The notes below the pieces were generated by a model. The model ran no database searches and was not told the DNA's origin. It saw nothing but the letters and a program-made list of their open reading frames with translations. Shown here piece after piece: positions 17,373 to 25,432 of a DNA stretch of 64,000 nucleotides. The position numbers and the translations under genes are program-made. The DNA is from Halobaculum limi (GTDB lineage: Archaea > Halobacteriota > Halobacteria > Halobacteriales > Haloferacaceae): assembly GCF_029490015.1 (NCBI RefSeq), contig NZ_CP120468.1:1736001-1800000 (forward strand), in the 5' to 3' direction. Position 1 is the first letter of the stretch, and every line of letters starts with the position of its first letter.

Positions 17373-18419
17373 TCAGCTCCCGTCGTAGCCGACGCGCGGG
17401 TCGATCAGTGTGTAGAGGATGTCCTGTGCGATGTTGATCGTGAGCATCAACACGATGAACACGAACATGAGCGACCCGACCAGCGGGAGGTCGCCTTGAA
17501 TCGCCGCGTCGAAGAACAGCTTCCCCATCCCGTTGATCCCGAACACCGACTCCACCAAGACGCTCCCACCGATGAGCAAGAACGCCTCGGTCGTGATCAC
17601 GGGCACGAGCGGAACGAGCGCGTTCCGGAAGACGTGCTTCCAGACGATCAGTCGGCCCGGAACGCCTCGTGCACGCGCGAAGTCGACGTACTGCTCGGTC
17701 TTCGTCTCCAGCACCGCCGTCCGCCCGATCCGCATCTCGTTGCCCATCGACGCCGACCCCAACACGAGCGCCGCGGGGAGGATCTTCTTGATCGCCGCGA
17801 GCGTCTGTTCGGGTTGGGTAAACAGTGCGAGCGGGTCACCGGCCATATACGACAGGCCGGGGTTGCCGGTCACGCCCGAAGGCAGGTCGATGAGGAAGGT
17901 GTCCCAGTCGAAGCCCAACAGCGACTCCGACCCCACGAGCACCGACAGGAGGATCACCGCGAGCCAGAAGTTCGGCATCGCGCGCCAGACGATCCCGGAC
18001 ACTGAGGCGATGTAGTCGGCGGCGGTGTTCGAGCGGATCCCGGCGTAGAAGCCGAGCGGCACGCCGATACAGATCGCGACGAGGACCGACCAGAAGCCCA
18101 GCCAGACGGTGCGTGGGAGAAAGTCGATCACCAGCGCCCCGACGTTCGACCCGGTGTAGACGAGCCAGGTCTGCCCTAAGTCGAGGGTGAACAGGCTCCA
18201 CATCCAGTCCAGATAGTGCTGGAGCGGCGGTTGGTCGAGACCGAGTTCGGTGCGTGCCGCCTCGTACTTCGCTTCGGTGAGTCGTTCGTTGCCGCTCAGC
18301 AGGTTCGCGGCCGGGTCGATGGGGCCCTGGTAGATGATGAACCAGGTCATACTGGTTCCCAGCCACAACACGGGAACGGACATCAGGAAGCGCTTGGCGA
18401 TGTATTTCAGCCGGTTCAT
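17373..18419 (-). CDS. ABC transporter permease (DppB/OppB-like)
   Basis: 348 residues. It opens with YIAKRFLMSVPVLWLGTSMT, the usual DppB N-terminal helix, has six membrane segments, and carries the coupling loop TEQYVDFARARGVPGRLIVWKH. The C-terminal GGSVLVESVFGINGMGKLF is a strong family mark. Forms the translocation channel with the DppC-like subunit. Eighty-eight bases lie between it and the binding-protein gene. Confidence 0.92.
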   Translation of the reverse strand: MNRLKYIAKRFLMSVPVLWLGTSMTWFIIYQGPIDPAANLLSGNERLTEAKYEAARTELGLDQPPLQHYLDWMWSLFTLDLGQTWLVYTGSNVGALVIDFLPRTVWLGFWSVLVAICIGVPLGFYAGIRSNTAADYIASVSGIVWRAMPNFWLAVILLSVLVGSESLLGFDWDTFLIDLPSGVTGNPGLSYMAGDPLALFTQPEQTLAAIKKILPAALVLGSASMGNEMRIGRTAVLETKTEQYVDFARARGVPGRLIVWKHVFRNALVPLVPVITTEAFLLIGGSVLVESVFGINGMGKLFFDAAIQGDLPLVGSLMFVFIVLMLTINIAQDILYTLIDPRVGYDGS

Positions 18420-18507
18420 GTGTTTCGGGGTAGGGGGTCTCGGAGGTGTGTTGGATCGTCGTTACAAAACTCCTGTTGAATCGTGAGAGTGAGGGCCCTC
18501 GCCGGAG

Positions 18508-20661
18508 TCAGTTACCGCCCTGATCCTCCAGCGTGAGCGTGTTGAACGTCTGGCTCTCCATCGTCCCGGCCATCCGCGTATTCACGCGGTTCTGCCAGAG
18601 GCGCTGGGTGACTGAGTGGACGAGCGGAAGTTCCTGGACGGCCTCCCAGTTGACCTCCTCCTGGAAGTAGTACACCTCGTCGCGGGCGCGAGTCGCCTCC
18701 TCCGATGGGCCACGATTCTCGAGGTAGACGTCCCACTGCCGGTCAGAGCGCGGCATCAGCGGGTCGAACTCGGCCTGCGTCGACTCGGCCTCGCTGTAGT
18801 TGTAGCCGGCGTCGTTGACCGCCGATTCCAGTTCGTCGGGACTGACGTTCTCGATGGCGACGCGAACCTGGTTGCTGTCGGTCCCGATCTTCACGTGTTC
18901 CTCCGGGAAGTCGCCGTCGAGTTCGGCGTAGACGTTCGCGCGGACCGTCTCCGCGTCGTCGCCGTCGAAGTCGACCTCCGAGCAGACGACCTGGTAGGTC
19001 CACCGGGTGAACATCCCGCTGGGGTTGTCGTACGGCGGGATGAATCGGAGGAAGTTGTCGGACTCGGGCCACTCCATCCCGTCGCCCAGCGAGAACATAT
19101 CCATCGCCCCGTCGAGCGCCTGTCCGATGATGGTCCCGAAGTCGGCTTTGACGATGTTGATGTCGATGTACGCGGCGGTCGCCTTGTCGCGCAGCGTCTG
19201 CGCGATAGAGTCCCACGCGCCGTCGCCGGAGAACACGGTGAACTCGACTTCGGCGCGGTTGTTCTCGCCGTAGCCGGCCTCTTCCATCACGCGCTGGGCT
19301 TCGCCGATGAGTCCCTCGTCCGTCCCGTAGGGGTAGCCGTCGGAGAACTGTTCGAGTTGGTTCCGAGCGCCCTCCTGGTAGTGCGCGTTGTAGTTCTCGC
19401 CGGGGTTCTCGCCCTCGCGGGCCATAAACGCACCCGGCGGCGTGAGGTGGTACGCGGGCGGCTGGAGGCCCTTGTACACGTCTTGCGAGATGCGCTCTTG
19501 ATTGATCAGGTACGCGATGGCCTGCCGAACCGGCTTGGGCGTCCGCGCACAGTTGAACACGAGGTAGTCCGTGTCCAGCGCCGGGGCCTCACCATAGTTG
19601 ACGGTGTCGCCGGTGTCCAGTTCGTACGTGCCCGTCCGGTAGGTGCCGCGGTTGCGATCGATGGTCCGGCGCTGGGAGTTGAACGCCGCCGTCGGCATCC
19701 CGTTGAGGAGGATGTCGAGGTTCCCGTTCTTGAACCGGGAGAAGCGCGTCTGCAGGTTGCCGATGACGGTGTAGACGATGCCGTCGATGTACGGCCCTTC
19801 GCCGTAGAACTCCTCGAACGCCGACAGGCGGATCTGGTCGCCCTTACTCCAAGAGTCGACCTGGAAGGGGCCGACGCCCGCGAAGAACGGTCCGTCGCCG
19901 GACGTGGAGAAGTACTCGTTGTACTCGTACTCACCCTCGTACATGAGGCCGTCCACGCCCTCGTGGTCCTCGTAGTCTTTCGGGTACGCAACCGACCCCT
20001 CGGGGATGGGTGCGAACGTCCCGCTGGCGAGTTGTGACAGCGTCCCCGTGAACGGCGTCGCCATCGTGAACTCGAAGGTGTAGTCGTCGACGGCTTCGAC
20101 GGCCAGGGTCCCCGGAATGTACGCCGAGACGCCGTCCATATCGGACTGTTTCTCGTGTTCGATGGCGAACGTGTCGCCGACGATGTCGTCGGCGTTGCGA
20201 GTCTCCTCGGCGCCTGCGAGGCGTTCCCACGAGTAGACGAAGTCCTGTGCGGTCAGTTCCTGGCCGTCGTGGAACTGGACGCCTTCACGCAGTTGGAACG
20301 TGTACGTGAGCCCGTCGCTCGACACCTCGTAGTCCGTTGCGAGTTCGGCGACGGGTGGCAGGTCGCCGTTCTCGAACGTCATGAGAGTGCTGTTGTACTG
20401 GTTGTACCCCGCGCCCGACCCCTTCGCGTTTACGGGGTCGAGCGTCTGGACGGGCCCGTTCGACGCCAACTGGAGCGTTCCGCCGGTGTACTGCTGTTCG
20501 GATTCCGGCGTCGCCGTCGCCGTCTCCATCGGCGTTCCCGTCTCGGTGTCGGCTTCGGTCGATTCTTGATTCGGTTGGTTCCCTGAGCAACCTGCGAGCG
20601 CCGCCGCTACGCCCGAGCCTGCCGCCGTGAGGAATCGTCGCCGAGTGGTGTCCTCGGACAT
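18508..20661 (-). CDS. ABC transporter substrate-binding lipoprotein (family 5)
   Basis: 717 residues. The chosen ATG at 20661 places twin arginines (DTTRRRFLTAAG) before a lipobox, LAGC, with Cys near residue 26, so it is a Tat-exported, probably lipid-anchored protein. A Thr/Glu-rich linker follows, then the family-5 fold: GPVQTLDPVNAKGSG, the YTFQLREGVQFHDGQELTA segment and many Trp/Tyr in the cleft. Family 5 binds peptides, nickel or oligosaccharides; substrate is not deducible. First gene of the five-gene importer operon. Confidence 0.92.
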   Translation of the reverse strand: MSEDTTRRRFLTAAGSGVAAALAGCSGNQPNQESTEADTETGTPMETATATPESEQQYTGGTLQLASNGPVQTLDPVNAKGSGAGYNQYNSTLMTFENGDLPPVAELATDYEVSSDGLTYTFQLREGVQFHDGQELTAQDFVYSWERLAGAEETRNADDIVGDTFAIEHEKQSDMDGVSAYIPGTLAVEAVDDYTFEFTMATPFTGTLSQLASGTFAPIPEGSVAYPKDYEDHEGVDGLMYEGEYEYNEYFSTSGDGPFFAGVGPFQVDSWSKGDQIRLSAFEEFYGEGPYIDGIVYTVIGNLQTRFSRFKNGNLDILLNGMPTAAFNSQRRTIDRNRGTYRTGTYELDTGDTVNYGEAPALDTDYLVFNCARTPKPVRQAIAYLINQERISQDVYKGLQPPAYHLTPPGAFMAREGENPGENYNAHYQEGARNQLEQFSDGYPYGTDEGLIGEAQRVMEEAGYGENNRAEVEFTVFSGDGAWDSIAQTLRDKATAAYIDINIVKADFGTIIGQALDGAMDMFSLGDGMEWPESDNFLRFIPPYDNPSGMFTRWTYQVVCSEVDFDGDDAETVRANVYAELDGDFPEEHVKIGTDSNQVRVAIENVSPDELESAVNDAGYNYSEAESTQAEFDPLMPRSDRQWDVYLENRGPSEEATRARDEVYYFQEEVNWEAVQELPLVHSVTQRLWQNRVNTRMAGTMESQTFNTLTLEDQGGN

Positions 20662-20686
20662 CGGGTGAATACGACTGTGGACAGAC

Positions 20687-20694
20687 AAAATAAC
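20687..20694 (-). promoter_or_regulatory. TATA-like box of the ABC importer operon
   Basis: On the minus strand GTTATTTT lies 26-33 bases before the ATG at 20661, so the transcript is probably leaderless. The intergenic stretch to 20843 is AT-rich and shared with the divergent phosphoesterase gene. Confidence 0.5.
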
Positions 20695-20843
20695 TTACCA
20701 TCTACGTTGATATGATTATACAATGTGCTATTGAGCAGTCAATATCACACTATCGTGTATCTCTCATTATTGTCGGGGATCGTCAGTCGGTGACACACGC
20801 CGGGACCGAGGAGGTTTTGTCTCGGGTGTCCGACGGACGCGAT

Positions 20844-21809
20844 ATGTCATCGCCCGTCGACCGCGCCGGCCTCCCCTCGGGGTCGGTGATGGCGCGTCTC
20901 GACCGCCCGCGAACTGACGACCGGACCCGTCTCGCGGTCATCGCCGACCCGCACCTCTCGACGGAGGAGTCGGGTACCTCGAAACTGTTCGAGCACACCG
21001 AAGCACACGTCGCGAACGCCGTCGCAGACATCGCCGACCGCGACGTCGACGCGATGGTGTGTGCCGGCGACATCACGAAAGACGGCGAACCGTGGAACTT
21101 CGACCGCTTCGACGAACTCCTCGCCGACCTCGACGTGCCCTTCTACTCCATCCCCGGCAACCACGACGTCCCGAAGGAGGGGTACGACCACGAGAACCTC
21201 TCGATGGAGGAGTTCGCCGAGCGGTACACGCCGGACGGCCAGGGCTTTCCGTTTCACGTCCGCGTCGGCGGGGTCGACCTGATCGGCTTGAACACCGCCG
21301 GAACCGACGAGTGGCTGTACGACTCGCACGCGGGCACGGTTCCGCAAGAGCAACTCGAGTGGCTTGAGGAGACGCTCCCGGAGGCGGAGACGCCGGTCGT
21401 CCTCGCACATCACAACCTCCCTGCGATGTCCGACCAGGTCCACGACCACCGCGACCTCGCGGAACCGGATATGTTCGTCCCGCCGGAGATGGACGACCCC
21501 GACCCGTTCGCCGAGACGCTCGCGCGCCACGACGCTCCCCTCCTGTTGACGGGTCACCTGCATATGCCCTCTGCGGCGCTGCACGACGGCGTCCGCGAAC
21601 TGATGATGCCGACGACGTGTTCGTTCCCGCAGGGCTACTGTCTGGTGGACGTCGGCCCCGATGGAACCGAGGTTCGGTTCGTCCCTGTCACCGACTTCGA
21701 GGGGATGACCGTCGGCCACCGCGAGCGGTCGACCGACTCCGTCACCGCTCGTGGCCTCACGTCGATGGCCGCCGTCCGCCTCGCGCAGTTCCCCCTCGTC
21801 GAGGAATGA
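20844..21809 (+). CDS. Calcineurin-like metallophosphoesterase
   Basis: 321 residues from ATG 20844; a second ATG 15 codons later is also possible. The five metallophosphoesterase motifs are all present: ADPHL (D-x-H), GDITKDG, GNHDVP, AHHNLP and GHLHMP, ligands for two metal ions. It hydrolyses a phosphomonoester, diester or nucleotide; substrate unknown. The stop codon is 3 bases before the PfkB kinase gene, so the two form an operon, running divergently from the ABC importer. Confidence 0.9.
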   Translation: MSSPVDRAGLPSGSVMARLDRPRTDDRTRLAVIADPHLSTEESGTSKLFEHTEAHVANAVADIADRDVDAMVCAGDITKDGEPWNFDRFDELLADLDVPFYSIPGNHDVPKEGYDHENLSMEEFAERYTPDGQGFPFHVRVGGVDLIGLNTAGTDEWLYDSHAGTVPQEQLEWLEETLPEAETPVVLAHHNLPAMSDQVHDHRDLAEPDMFVPPEMDDPDPFAETLARHDAPLLLTGHLHMPSAALHDGVRELMMPTTCSFPQGYCLVDVGPDGTEVRFVPVTDFEGMTVGHRERSTDSVTARGLTSMAAVRLAQFPLVEE

Positions 21810-21812
21810 ACG

Positions 21813-22826
21813 ATGAGCGGTCCCGACACTCCCGTCGGCGACGCCGTTGTCGATGCTGCCGTTGCCAGTGACCCCGTCGCTGCCGACGTCGCCACCGACG
21901 CGCCGGAAGTGGTCACTGTCGGGGCCGCCACAGTCGACCGCACGTACCACGTCTCGAACATTCCGGCGGCGGACGGCGGCGCGTACGCCGACACCGTCGA
22001 GGAGTCGTTCGGCGGCGTCGGAGCCAACGTCGCCGTCGCCACCGCACGCCTCGGTCGCTCGGCTGGTCTCGTCGCTCGTCTCGGCGACGACGACGTTGGC
22101 GACCGGGTCGCCGTGGACCTCGACGCACAGCCTATCGACGACAGCCACGTCCGTCGCAAGTCCGGTACGAGCACACACTGCTTGGTTCTCCGAGACGACG
22201 AGGGGAAACGGAGCATCGTCACCGCCGGTGACTCGGCCCGAACGCTCACTCTCGACGACTCCGACCGCGCGTATCTGTTCGGGGCCGACGCCACGTTTCT
22301 GACGGCGTACAACCCCGACCGGGTTCACCAGGCCGCACTCGAACTCGCAGCCCATCCCGATGCGCCCCCCTTCGTCTTCGACCTCTCTGGACCGCTTGCG
22401 GAGTTAGCCGGACGCGGCGCACCCGAGGCCACCGTCGACCGTTGGGTCGAGACCGCAGACGTGTTCGTCGTCGGCGAGGTGGCCGCCGAGGCGTATCTCG
22501 GCTGTTCCGGTCGCGAGGCAGCCCTCGAACTCCGCGACCGCGGGGCCGAACGCGTCGCGTCGACGATGGGACCCGAAGGCGCGGTCCTCGTCGACGACGA
22601 CGGCGTCCACGAACTGCCAGCGACCGAGGTTTCGGTCGTCGACGAGACGGGTGCGGGCGACGCGTACGTCGCGGCACTCATCGACCGCTGGGTGCTCGGC
22701 GGCGAGTCGGCGCCCGAGGCGGGGCGTTTCGCCGCGGCGGCCGCCGCCTGCAACGTCGCAGAAGCCGGCGCTCGTGGAGGGTTGCCGACGCGCGAGGACG
22801 TCGACGAACTGCTGGACGAACGGTAG
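21813..22826 (+). CDS. PfkB-family carbohydrate kinase (ribokinase-like)
   Basis: 337 residues. Family marks are GAATVDRTYHVSNIP near the start, GGVGANVAVATARLG (sugar-binding Gly-Gly motif) and DETGAGDAYVAALI near residue 278 with the catalytic Asp and anion hole. The N-terminal 30 residues before EVVTVGAA are Asp/Ala-rich and may be an artefact of start choice. Substrate could be a sugar, sugar phosphate or nucleoside. Translation is probably coupled to the phosphoesterase; it converges with the BtpA gene, 12 bases apart. Confidence 0.9.
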   Translation: MSGPDTPVGDAVVDAAVASDPVAADVATDAPEVVTVGAATVDRTYHVSNIPAADGGAYADTVEESFGGVGANVAVATARLGRSAGLVARLGDDDVGDRVAVDLDAQPIDDSHVRRKSGTSTHCLVLRDDEGKRSIVTAGDSARTLTLDDSDRAYLFGADATFLTAYNPDRVHQAALELAAHPDAPPFVFDLSGPLAELAGRGAPEATVDRWVETADVFVVGEVAAEAYLGCSGREAALELRDRGAERVASTMGPEGAVLVDDDGVHELPATEVSVVDETGAGDAYVAALIDRWVLGGESAPEAGRFAAAAAACNVAEAGARGGLPTREDVDELLDER

Positions 22827-22838
22827 CGTTTCGTTCGC

Positions 22839-23648
22839 TTACTGTCGCGCCGCCTCGACCAGTTCCCGGACTCGGTCGACCGAGACAGGCTTGCCCACGT
22901 CGCCGTCTTCCTTCAGCGCCGTCCCGACGATGACGCCGTCTGCGAGGGCGAGCATCTCCGAGACGGTCTCTGCGGAGACACCGCTCCCGACGAGGATGGG
23001 CGTGTCGAGGTCGTTCGCGTCGCGTCGCTCGACTGCGTGCTCGAGGTCCGACCGCTCCGTCTCGTGACCGGTGCCCGTGCCGCTGACGACGACGCCATCG
23101 GCGAGGCCGCGTTCGACGCCGTCGGCGACGGATTCAGCGGTGAACCCCTGTGCGGCGATGGGCGCGGAGTGTTTCACGTCGTGGTCCGCGAGGACGGCCA
23201 CGTCGGCGTCGAGTCGGTCGCGGAGTCGCATCGTCTCGTGCGCCTTCCCGTCGATGACACCCTGGTCGGTCACGCGTGCCCCGGTGTGGATGTTGATCCG
23301 GACGAAGTCCGCCCCTGCAGCGGCAGCGACAGACACCGCGGCGTCGCCGTCGTTGCGGAGAACGTTGACGCCCACGGGCACGTCGACTGTCTCGACGACC
23401 GCTCGCGTCGCGCGAGTCATACTCGCGACGACGTGTTTCGGCACGTCGTCCGGGTAGAACGGTGCGTCTCCGAAGTTCTCGACCATCACCGCGTCGACGC
23501 CGCCCGCGTCGAGTCGCTCGGCGTCGCGTGTGGCCGCCTCGACGATCTGGTCGCGGTCGCCGTCGAACTTCGGCGCGCCGGGAAGCGCCGGGAGGTGGAC
23601 CATTCCGATCACAGGCGTGCGGCCGTCCGCGAACAACGAGTCGAACAT
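22839..23648 (-). CDS. BtpA/SgcQ-family protein
   Basis: 269 residues from ATG 23648. TIM-barrel protein of the BtpA family: GMVHLPALPGAP near the N-terminus, VDAVMVENFGDAPF, DFVRINIHTGA, VLADHDVKHS and ILVGSGVSAETV. Named after a cyanobacterial protein affecting photosystem I stability, the family is widespread in non-phototrophs beside sugar kinases, and a sugar-phosphate or nucleoside metabolic role is more likely here. The preceding frame to 23858 is not conserved-looking. Confidence 0.9.
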   Translation of the reverse strand: MFDSLFADGRTPVIGMVHLPALPGAPKFDGDRDQIVEAATRDAERLDAGGVDAVMVENFGDAPFYPDDVPKHVVASMTRATRAVVETVDVPVGVNVLRNDGDAAVSVAAAAGADFVRINIHTGARVTDQGVIDGKAHETMRLRDRLDADVAVLADHDVKHSAPIAAQGFTAESVADGVERGLADGVVVSGTGTGHETERSDLEHAVERRDANDLDTPILVGSGVSAETVSEMLALADGVIVGTALKEDGDVGKPVSVDRVRELVEAARQ

Positions 23649-23734
23649 AGCCCCCGCTTTCCCCCGTTCGGGCCTTAGTCTGACGATTGTGTGGCAATCC
23701 TGTCCTAACTCGTGCAACGAAATATTGGTTCGGG

Positions 23735-23759
23735 AGCGACAGAAAAACTGTATGTCGCT
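23735..23759. promoter_or_regulatory. Inverted repeat upstream of the DUF2249 pair
   Basis: agcgaca (23735-23741) and tgtcgct (23753-23759) are exact 7-bp arms around 11 A/T-rich bases, in the 235-base gap between the BtpA gene and the first DUF2249 gene. It could be an operator for either gene. Confidence 0.3.
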
Positions 23760-23883
23760 ATATGGAATTGCCGCAGGTGCGGGGACTGCTGTGCAGTAAC
23801 GTGACCGTCGTGGACGTGCGGCGGCACACGGTGGGAACGTCTTCGGGCCAACGGCCATCCAACTGGAGGCACGAGTTCACGCT

Positions 23884-24117
23884 ATGGGACAGCGCGGACC
23901 CGCTTCGACACGTGAACTGGACGTTCGGGACCTCGACGAACCGCCGTTCGAACCGATCACGGACGCGCTCTCTGACCTCGGCTCGGAAGAGGCGTTAGTG
24001 ATCATCAACGAGTTCGAACCCGAACCGTTGTACGACACCCTCGAACGGCGAGGATTCAATCACCACACAGCGCAGGTAGGGCCCGAGGAGTGGCGCGTCG
24101 TCGTGACGCGAGCGTGA
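23884..24117 (+). CDS. DUF2249 domain protein 1
   Basis: 77 residues, a single DUF2249 domain: ELDVRDLDEPPFEPITDALS, then ALVIINEFEPEPLYDTLERR and EEWRVVVTRA. The fold resembles TusA/SirA sulfur-relay proteins but lacks their Cys-Pro motif. Haloarchaea often keep several such small proteins near respiratory or nitrogen genes; here the only partner is the second DUF2249 gene 59 bases downstream. Confidence 0.8.
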   Translation: MGQRGPASTRELDVRDLDEPPFEPITDALSDLGSEEALVIINEFEPEPLYDTLERRGFNHHTAQVGPEEWRVVVTRA

Positions 24118-24176
24118 GTCACGCGGAAACACGTTCGGGATAGCCGTTTCATTCGCTCCACTGCACTCTCGTGTGT

Positions 24177-24416
24177 ATGGCACCGACGACGCTCGACGTT
24201 CGAGACCTGCCACCCGCACAGCGACACCCGCAGATCCACGACGCGTTCGCCGACCTCGATCCCGGCGAGACGCTCGAACTGATCAACGATCACGACCCGA
24301 AGCCACTGTTCTACGAACTCCGCGAGGAGGTCGACGCCTTCGACGCCGACGGCTACGAGGTCGACCGACGCGGCCCGGAAGAGTTCGTCGCGCGACTCCC
24401 GAAGACCGAGCAGTAA
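24177..24416 (+). CDS. DUF2249 domain protein 2
   Basis: 79 residues: TLDVRDLPPAQRHPQIHDAF, then ETLELINDHDPKPLFYELRE and GPEEFVARLPK, a better match to the family than its upstream neighbour and probably its paralogue. INDHDPKPLFYE is the most conserved part of the family. Function unknown. The ATG at 24177 is preferred over the frame's first codons because it begins at the conserved strand. Confidence 0.82.
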   Translation: MAPTTLDVRDLPPAQRHPQIHDAFADLDPGETLELINDHDPKPLFYELREEVDAFDADGYEVDRRGPEEFVARLPKTEQ

Positions 24417-24447
24417 TCAGCAGGCAGCGACGGAGGCGGTCAGCCGG

Positions 24448-25347
24448 TCACTCCGGCGACAGTGCCGTCTCGACGCCGCTGGCGAGGGCGATTTCCAGCG
24501 ACCGCGTCGCCTTCGTCGCCTCCGCTTCGTTCTCCATCAACACCGTCTCGCTGGGGAACAGGTCCTCACCGAGGACGAGGCCGTGGTCGCGGGCCGTGCC
24601 GCCCGTGACGGTGAGGTAGACGCCGACGCCCGTCTCGGCGATGGCGGCCTCCTCTTCTTGGCCGGGGTCGGGGTACACGAACTCCACGCCGTCGAGCGCC
24701 TCGGTGCCGAGCACCGCTTCGACGAGTCGCTCGTATCGCGGGGAGATACACAGCGGCCCCTCGTAGGCGTCGATGAACGAGCGGTCGAGGTCTGCGCCCG
24801 CGGGGAGCGCCTCCGGTTTCGCCATCAACGTGTGTCGGACCGTGTCGCCGAGGCCAGTCGCCACCCGAACGTCGGTGTCGCGGGGGTCGATTCGGGCGTT
24901 CACGTCGCTCAGGTCCGAGAGGCCCTCTGGCGCGAGGCCGACGACCTCCTCGAGGACGAGGTCGGCCGAGTCGAATCCGAGCGCGAACTCGTGGGTTCGC
25001 AGCGCCCGAAACGGCTCTTCGCGACCGACGAGACGGACCTCGCGCCCGTCGACCTCCAGCAGCGCCGAGTCGAAGACGACGCGGCGGGGATGGCCCTCGC
25101 GGTCGTCACGCATCAAGGTGTACTCGGGGCCGCGACCCTCGGGGTCGCTGTACTCGGCCAGTCGGTCGTACACCCCGCGCTCGTCGGAGTCAGTTCCCTT
25201 GGTGACGGCCTTCTCGTATCGGAGCGTGGACGACACGTCGTCGGCCATCCGTGCGGCGTCCTCGCCGCCGACCGCCGCCAGTCGTTCGAGTGCGGCCTCC
25301 AGCGGGCGGCCCTTTCGGGGCACCGCGATGGAGGCGGGTCGCGTCAT
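24448..25347 (-). CDS. HisG-like protein (ATP phosphoribosyltransferase fold), divergent
   Basis: 299 residues from ATG 25347. The order of features follows HisG: start SIAVPRKGRPLEAALERL (HisG has a similar lead with NKGR), THEFALGFDSADLVLEEVVG for the second lobe, then PRYERLVEAVL and GVYLTVTGGTARDHGLVLGED, resembling the PRPP-binding loop of HisG, and LMENEAEATKA near the end. The match is distant, residues differ at several expected places and no his genes are adjacent. A paralogue with changed substrate is plausible. It lies downstream of the acidic coiled-coil gene on the same strand, 85 bases apart. Confidence 0.6.
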   Translation of the reverse strand: MTRPASIAVPRKGRPLEAALERLAAVGGEDAARMADDVSSTLRYEKAVTKGTDSDERGVYDRLAEYSDPEGRGPEYTLMRDDREGHPRRVVFDSALLEVDGREVRLVGREEPFRALRTHEFALGFDSADLVLEEVVGLAPEGLSDLSDVNARIDPRDTDVRVATGLGDTVRHTLMAKPEALPAGADLDRSFIDAYEGPLCISPRYERLVEAVLGTEALDGVEFVYPDPGQEEEAAIAETGVGVYLTVTGGTARDHGLVLGEDLFPSETVLMENEAEATKATRSLEIALASGVETALSPE

Positions 25348-25432
25348 TGGCGGGAGGTGGTGGGCCAGGTGCAAAAACGGCGCGTTTCGTCGATGTGGGA
25401 CTCAGGGTCGACGAGTCGTTTCGGTGCGTTCG

